Source: Capitulum mitella (Eukaryota > Arthropoda > Thecostraca > Pollicipedomorpha > Pollicipedidae). From it: a DNA stretch of 64,000 nt. The translations under genes and the position numbers were made by a program. The notes under the pieces were generated by a model. It did no database searches, was not told the origin of the DNA, and was given only the letters and a program-made list of their open reading frames with translations. Shown one piece after another: positions 63,101 through 64,000 of this stretch. The stretch lies in contig CP099844.1 of the NCBI GenBank assembly GCA_030062745.1, positions 24,552,596-24,616,595 of the forward strand, read 5' to 3'. Positions within the stretch are counted from its first letter, which is position 1. The number at the start of each line of letters is the position of its first letter.

Positions 63101-63525
63101 TATGTTGGTAATTTCATTCTCCTGAACTCATTGTCACTAAATATGCAGACATCTCATTAAACCGGGCTAATCGCATGTGTCACATTTCATCGACTGTTCT
63201 TTTGAAATATCTGCTGGCGTTTACCACTTTCTGTGTTCTCACCTGAAGCTCATGCCTTCCGTCCTAGATGATCATAGAGATACTGACCTGAAGCACATGC
63301 TTTCCTTCCTAGGTGATCATAGAGGGTGAACTCAACTACTTCGAACCGGACGTGCAAGAGAAGGTGGAGACGCTGATGCAGACCTTTGAGAACTCCACAT
63401 ACGTCGAGGGCAGCTTCTACACGGAATCATGGCTGCGCGAGTGGACCAACTTCATCCTGCGCGGCCAGGATATCCTCAACCTTAACGTCACCACACAGGA
63501 CACCTGGCTGGATAGCCTCAAGTCG
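17135..63525 (+). CDS. Patched domain-containing (PTCHD3/patched-related-like) membrane protein, 5' seven exons, 3' end outside window
   Basis: The coding exons are 17135-17805, 25868-26205, 46589-46789, 54489-54620, 59953-60099, 61793-61959 and 63313-63525. They join without a stop into 623 residues. All six introns are GT-AG with phases 2,1,1,1,1,0. What is seen: TM1 about residues 30-47, EDDPEYLFSP at 53-62, TM2 about 266-288, DWVRSKP at 290-296, TM3 about 296-317, TM4 with GIGIDD at 337-342, TM5 about 373-393, TM6 about 397-422, KDNKDH at 471-476, TM7 about 498-514, then VKEGLERRRLSKDDSYSV in the second extracellular loop. This order is that of the Patched/Dispatched/NPC1-like RND family, with TM2-6 forming the sterol-sensing domain. 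The two acidic residues of GxGxDD in TM4 are typical of proton- or cation-coupled RND transporters. Family members usually have 12 TMs and 800-1,000 residues, so TM8-12 should lie to the right. Lipid or sterol handling at the plasma membrane is known for relatives; the substrate here is unknown. Exact orthology (PTCHD3, Ptr or another PTR) is not resolved. Confidence 0.95.
18151..18200. repeat. (GGC)n microsatellite
   Basis: About 11 perfect GGC units (18151-18184) are followed by interrupted units to about 18200, within a CpG island of intron 1. Confidence 0.93.
23345..23384. repeat. Perfect 15 bp inverted repeat with 10-base loop
   Basis: GTCCGTCATCGATCC at 23345-23359 pairs exactly with GGATCGATGACGGAC at 23370-23384. 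The loop is 10 bases (23360-23369). The flanking bases do not pair, so the stem has sharp ends. It is too short to be recognised as a transposon and lies deep in intron 1. Confidence 0.9.
24490..25210. promoter_or_regulatory. Intronic CpG island just upstream of exon 2
   Basis: About 700 bp of very GC- and CpG-rich DNA with a (CGG)n tract at 24977-25000. It ends 650 bp before exon 2. It could be an internal promoter or enhancer, or simply a GC-rich segment; frames through it are compositional shadows. Confidence 0.3.
24977..25000. repeat. (CGG)n microsatellite
   Basis: Eight CGG-type units in the CpG island upstream of exon 2. Confidence 0.9.
25868..26205 (+). CDS. Patched-like gene, exon 2 (end of loop 1, TM2, TM3, start of TM4)
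   Basis: The acceptor is a pyrimidine-rich tract ending tttccgcag. The first base completes codon 224 (AT+A, Ile), followed by SLKWEFE. The exon encodes residues 224-336 plus one base. It contains HINIARFTSQTL, a conserved segment before TM2 in this family, then TM2 (IMPYMTATVVIMIVFCIVTS), the cytoplasmic turn GDWVRSKP, TM3 (GLLGVVSATLATASAFGLLM) and the start of TM4 (FIGINMAAPFLML). These form the first half of the sterol-sensing domain. The exon ends at CTCG before gtgagt, and the G joins GC of exon 3 to give Gly337. Reading past the donor adds only a short unrelated tail to a stop, which supports the splice. Confidence 0.96.
28656..28935. repeat. Degenerate minisatellite, about 9 units of roughly 30-34 bp
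   Basis: Loosely repeated units of the type agcagctcanctcangctgt followed by tcctgccg. Examples begin gtgatggcttagctcacact, atgcagcagctcatctcatg, aggcagctgaactcgcgctg and ggagtgagctcagctcacac. Units are strongly diverged, so the array is old. Confidence 0.6.
30511..30675. mobile_element. Decayed copy of the MITE-like family
   Basis: The interior gaaaataaagtggcctaaat followed by cccaggagttttcagttttg matches the element at 2649 closely. The left end (agggccgcggggggc) and right end (ctggacccctc) are diverged. It is non-coding. Confidence 0.55.
31815..31885. mobile_element. Short fragment of the same MITE-like family
   Basis: Aatcccaggcgttttgtgtt followed by ttgaggatccctcctc parallels the right half of the copies at 2649 and 30511. 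Only about 70 bases are recognisable. Confidence 0.4.
32512..32549. repeat. (CGG)n microsatellite
   Basis: Interrupted CGG repeat in a GC-rich island of intron 2; the interruption reads ggtggcgg. Confidence 0.9.
33165..33226 (+). repeat. tRNA-like sequence (Pol III A and B box pair), possible SINE head or tRNA pseudogene
   Basis: TTAGCTTAGCCGTCAGAGAC resembles a tRNA box A and D arm. GGGTTCGAATCTC about 40 bases later resembles box B and the T loop, followed by cgtcacca. The T stem has only weak pairing, and the would-be acceptor strands do not pair, so it is not a working tRNA. A tRNA-derived SINE head is possible, but no second copy was found in the window. Confidence 0.35.
36847..36960. 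repeat. Possible fragment of a dispersed repeat with a C homopolymer
   Basis: Gtcggggggagagctcgagc is followed by ggggcgcaagcccc and a 13-14 base C run, then cacccctggctctagg. It resembles the edges of the MITE-like copies, but no partner end was defined. Confidence 0.3.
37561..37790. repeat. Degenerate tandem repeat of about 46 bp, roughly 5 units
   Basis: Gcgccggccgctcaggatac followed by gcagactcctcgg (37562) recurs as gacgccagccgctccggatg followed by tgcagactcctcgg (about 37698). Intermediate and later units share only the core gactcctcgg or gacccatcgg. It keeps a 211-codon frame open on +, which I attribute to the repeat and GC composition. Confidence 0.5.
44083..44683. repeat. Tandem duplication of a 303 bp segment, about 95% identical
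   Basis: Copy one is 44083-44385 and copy two is 44386-44683, both starting gacgtaaaatccac. I count about 14 substitutions and one single-base indel. On the minus strand both copies encode the same peptide segment (for example GFLKxTERIRHVEDLERGHI, then TLSKLIHSDNEHRHHAG). In copy two the indel splits this across two frames. The peptide is not recognised; it may be a fragment of an unidentified gene or mobile element. Confidence 0.9.
44124..44405 (-). pseudogene. Unrecognised minus-strand reading frame in duplication copy 1
   Basis: 94 codons ending LERGHITLSKLIHSDNEHRH followed by HAGVLKNAKN. The upstream part reads PDVMENPDGIMKSEMGDCVD. The amino-acid composition is more protein-like than that of most frames in the window, and the second copy keeps most residues despite a one-base shift. 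No start context, splice site or family could be confirmed, so it is listed as a possible gene remnant. Confidence 0.25.
46589..46789 (+). CDS. Patched-like gene, exon 3 (GxGxDD motif, TM4 end, TM5, start of TM6)
   Basis: The acceptor is ctacccccag. The exon opens with GIGIDDTFVMLAAWRRT, the hallmark of TM4 and the following cytoplasmic turn in Patched-type RND proteins. D341 and D342 are the paired acidic residues linked to ion coupling in the superfamily. After RIQDPVPVRLAQTYEEA come TM5 (AAVSITITSLTDMFSFWVGAI) and FPSVQIFCIYT at the start of TM6. It encodes residues 337-403 plus one base and ends at ACCG before gtgagt. It lies more than 20 kb from exon 2. The isolated exon is recognisable without help because the motif is so conserved. 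Confidence 0.97.
48129..48184. repeat. Three imperfect 17-18 bp direct repeats
   Basis: Tcatggcttgtcacgtg, tcacggcttgtccgtgcg and tcatggtttgtcacggc follow one another. A further tcatggcttgtcacgt occurs at about 48773. Confidence 0.65.
48589..48885. mobile_element. Possible nonautonomous DNA transposon, about 297 bp
   Basis: The left end is CAGAGGCGCGGGAACC followed by gaggggg and tcagccccccaactttt. The right end is gcatgcCTCTG, preceded by a C run. The inverted match of the ends is short (CAGAGGC against GCCTCTG after one shift), and no target duplication is evident. The form resembles small DNA elements common in invertebrates. Confidence 0.35.
51182..51319. repeat. Tandem duplication of a 69 bp unit (23 codons)
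   Basis: Copies at 51182-51250 and 51251-51319 share cactatag, atccaaagg and agctgccg. I count 16 differences in 69, mostly transitions. On the minus strand both copies are in the same open frame (PLDSSVRYYSDGKKLLK / PLDNNIRRYSGEKRLTQ). It lies within intron 3 and is not recognised. Confidence 0.75.
52718..53686 (+). other. Longest non-repeat open frame in the introns (322 codons), no recognised product
   Basis: It lies in intron 3 in a GC-rich segment to about 53300, after which it continues into AT-rich sequence. The translation is Arg/Pro/Ala-rich in the first half, with no signal peptide, transmembrane pattern or known motif that I recognise. I treat it as probably non-coding, but it is unusually long for AT-balanced sequence at its 3' end. 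Confidence 0.15.
54489..54620 (+). CDS. Patched-like gene, exon 4 (TM6 and start of cytoplasmic linker)
   Basis: The acceptor is gtcctgtcttacag. The exon encodes residues 404-447 plus one base: GMSVVFTYLWHISFFGACMA completes TM6 and the sterol-sensing block. SGYMEESGKHSITCRPV is the expected cytoplasmic continuation. Relatives have a similar short segment here with a His-Ser/Ala-Ile-x-Cys pattern. The exon ends at GAGTCAG before gtcagt, and the G joins AG of exon 5 to make Glu448. The downstream 100 bases repeat TCAGGTCA-like sequence several times, so other weak donors lie close by. The chosen one is the only donor that both keeps phase and leads directly into exon 5. Confidence 0.93.
54612..55060. 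repeat. Degenerate CAGGTCA/CATCAG-rich tract starting at the exon 4 donor
   Basis: Tcaggtcagtcggccgcatc is followed by aggtcacgtcaggtcaggcc, acgtcaggtcacatc, and further on tttcaggtcagttc, gtcagggtacgccagg and catcagactgcggcaggcc. Units of roughly 10-20 bases are strongly diverged. The first unit contains the donor of intron 4. Confidence 0.55.
56869..56905. repeat. Perfect 16 bp inverted repeat with 5-base loop
   Basis: CGCATTTTTCCACGCC (56869-56884) pairs exactly with GGCGTGGAAAAATGCG (56890-56905) around the loop AAGAT. The stem is a compact hairpin on either strand, in intron 4. Confidence 0.93.
59269..59427. mobile_element. MITE-like nonautonomous DNA transposon, about 159 bp
   Basis: The left end ACCGGTGCAGCCAA and the right end CTGGCTGCGCCCGT are imperfect inverted repeats. 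The interior has agggggtccgggg and gagctcccccctcatgaaaa. It is non-coding and has no obvious target duplication. The ends resemble those of the 2649 element, but the interior differs, so it may be a different family. Confidence 0.5.
59953..60099 (+). CDS. Patched-like gene, exon 5 (central cytoplasmic linker)
   Basis: The acceptor is gttacttcgcag. The exon encodes residues 448-496 plus one base: EDRSVWYRLCCSGGVSKTDP followed by WNKKDNKDHMIMVFFKDVLA and RLLNIPAIK. This is the linker between the two Patched half-domains. KDNKDHMIMVFFK matches the family pattern before TM7, where relatives read for example DNKDHxxMxFF. Codon use is less GC-rich than in exon 1. The exon ends at AAAAG before gtatgg, and the last G joins CG of exon 6 to make Ala497. 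Confidence 0.95.
60553..60729. mobile_element. Copy of the MITE-like family, 177 bp
   Basis: The right end, ttggcggaatctccgctacg followed by cccct, parallels ttggcgaaatcctggctacg followed by ctcct of the 2649 element. The interior shares caaaactgaaaa, aagtggtcaaatcagg and gggttttcaatat. The left end is aggggc only, so that terminus has decayed. Confidence 0.6.
60979..61792 (+). repeat. Tandem array of 11 units of about 72 bp, each carrying a copy of the exon 6 3' splice site
   Basis: Units start at 60979, 61051, 61123 (69 bp), 61192, 61264, 61336 (97 bp, with a 25 bp internal insertion), 61433, 61505, 61577, 61649 and 61721. A typical unit begins cgttcgttgtcttgtcgcgc and ends ccgtctctgacgacgacccg plus cag. 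The final unit ends exactly at the intron 5 acceptor, and exon 6 itself begins cgttcgt like a unit. Units differ by only a few substitutions (gactg/ggctg, gagcgg/gggcgg, tgtct/tgcct), so the array is recent or homogenised. In the exon 6 frame every unit has a TGA in ctctgac. Frames of up to 348 codons on the minus strand are translated repeat only. Confidence 0.97.
61793..61959 (+). CDS. Patched-like gene, exon 6 (TM7 and start of second extracellular loop)
   Basis: Residues 497-552. The acceptor gacgacccgcag is the last of about twelve tandem copies of the same sequence. The exon starts CGTTCGTCATC and, with the G from exon 5, reads AFVIMVFLVYLGVAVWGC, which is TM7. VKEGLERRRLSKDDSYSV and QFYDVEDKYFREHPYRVQ follow. 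This is a highly conserved stretch at the start of the second extracellular loop, so the frame is secure. The donor is CAG before gtgggt, phase 0. Only the acceptor at 61792 gives an open frame. Starting at any upstream copy gives AFV, about 16 unrelated residues, then TGA. Confidence 0.96.
61960..63312 (+). other. Intron 6 of the Patched-like gene (1,353 bp)
   Basis: Donor gtgggt, acceptor tttccttcctag, phase 0. It contains a degenerate TGATCACTG-rich tract (62235-62570) and a 45 bp duplication of its own acceptor at the end. The rest is mixed, with nothing recognised. Confidence 0.9.
62235..62570. repeat. Degenerate tract rich in TGATCACTG and CACTG
   Basis: Short words such as actgatcactggtcac, tgatcactggccactgac and tgatcactgatcac recur about every 10-20 bases. 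TGATCA itself is a palindrome, so the tract has much local self-complementarity. Confidence 0.65.
63241..63330 (+). repeat. 45 bp tandem duplication spanning the exon 7 acceptor
   Basis: Copy one (63241-63285) and copy two (63286-63330) both read acctgaagc, catgc, tcctag and tgatcatagag. The first places an AG at 63267, the second at 63312 (the acceptor used). Tactgac, a good branch-point match, lies at the junction. From 63268 the frame reads ATG ATC ATA GAG ATA CTG ACC TGA. Confidence 0.95.
63313..63525 (+). CDS. Patched-like gene, exon 7 (second extracellular loop)
   Basis: The acceptor is tttccttcctag, phase 0. The exon encodes residues 553-623: VIIEGELNYFEPDVQEKVET, LMQTFENSTYVEGSFYTESW, LREWTNFILRGQDILNLNVT and TQDTWLDSLKS. 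Two sequons are visible (NST and NVT), consistent with an extracellular location. The ExxLNYxxxxVQ and W-L-REW patterns fit the region after TM7 in patched-related proteins. The donor is AAGTCG before gtcagt; beyond it the frame continues only into an unrelated tail. A 45 bp duplication immediately upstream gives a second, near-identical acceptor at 63267. Confidence 0.94.
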
Positions 63526-64000
63526 GTCAGTAGCACCGTTGCTAGCAGCCTCAGACCACGTGGTCTGTTTTCAGGCAGAAGTCTCAGGCAATTATCTTTC
63601 TGCCCATTATGAATGCTCTTCACCCTTGCTGGATGTCATGTTTTAACTGCTGCTAGTGACTCTTCTATGGCAGCAATATTTAACTGACGCTAGTCTTTTG
63701 CGCTTTTGAAGCCACCTCGTTGTTCTTTGTTGGTGATGTAGTGATCTTGCAATCTATCCTTCTCATCGATGGTTTATAGCGCCAAAACCTCATGCGAAAG
63801 GTATAACAACGAACCCTCTAGAACGCGAAACTTTTGCGATGTTCCAGTCGTCTTTCAGTCTAGCTCAGCGAGTAACATGTGAATTATTTATGCACTCTCC
63901 GTGTTAGTTCGTTTTGGTATGCAGATTGCAGCTTGATTTGCAAGCTGCATGACGCCCCAGCCGGTCTGGTCGCCCTCTGTGACCTCTCCGCCGCCGACAG
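63526..64000 (+). other. Start of intron 7, with a likely acceptor at the window edge
   Basis: Donor gtcagt. The stretch is AT-balanced and without features until the last bases, where ctgtgacctctccgccgccg followed by acag looks like a branch point, pyrimidine tract and AG ending exactly at 64000. Exon 8 would begin at the next base; this cannot be confirmed here. Confidence 0.4.

Noticed and set aside
1-64000. CRISPR array or bacterial operon
   Set aside because: GT-AG introns in a metazoan-type membrane protein gene, microsatellites and long non-coding stretches rule out a prokaryotic window. The tandem arrays lack alternating unique spacers.

Overview
The window is animal nuclear DNA and is dominated by one long, intron-rich protein gene on the + strand. 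Seven coding exons between 17135 and 63525 join in frame across six GT-AG introns and encode the first 623 residues of a Patched-family (RND superfamily, Patched domain-containing, PTCHD3/patched-related-like) membrane protein. The 3' half of the gene lies beyond the right edge. The protein resembles arthropod patched-related proteins as I remember them. Together with introns up to 20 kb, GC-rich third codon positions and abundant minisatellites, this suggests an arthropod, perhaps a crustacean such as a barnacle. That placement is inference only.

Layout. 1-17107 is upstream DNA with no gene I can support. It holds a 98-99 bp tandem array at the left edge, a CT microsatellite, a small inverted-repeat transposon (MITE-like), several GC-rich CpG islands that could contain the promoter (best candidate about 5200-5560), a TA microsatellite and a degenerate minisatellite of about 29 bp (15370-15880). 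A likely 3' splice site at 17107 just upstream of the ATG suggests an untranslated first exon further left. Exon 1 (17135-17805) carries TM1 and most of the first extracellular loop. Exons 2-4 (25868-26205, 46589-46789, 54489-54620) carry the sterol-sensing-domain block TM2-TM6, including the RND GxGxDD motif. Exon 5 (59953-60099) is the central cytoplasmic linker. Exon 6 (61793-61959) is TM7. Exon 7 (63313-63525) starts the second extracellular loop.

The introns contain GC-rich islands, degenerate minisatellites, short foldback sequences, a 303 bp tandem duplication with a minus-strand reading frame, and scattered copies of a MITE-like family whose best ends read GCGYAGCCAGG. No second protein gene, rRNA or convincing functional tRNA was recognised.

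The most unusual structure is at the end of intron 5. Eleven tandem units of about 72 bp (60979-61792) each end in a copy of the exon 6 3' splice site, and the next unit begins with the first bases of exon 6. The gene therefore has about a dozen near-identical acceptors in a row. Entry at any but the last runs into a TGA within one unit. The next acceptor (exon 7) is also tandemly duplicated, 45 bp apart, and its upstream copy also leads to an early stop. The donor of exon 4 sits at the head of a degenerate CAGGTCA-rich tract. Repeated or repeat-embedded splice sites in consecutive introns of one gene are the main thing here worth testing.
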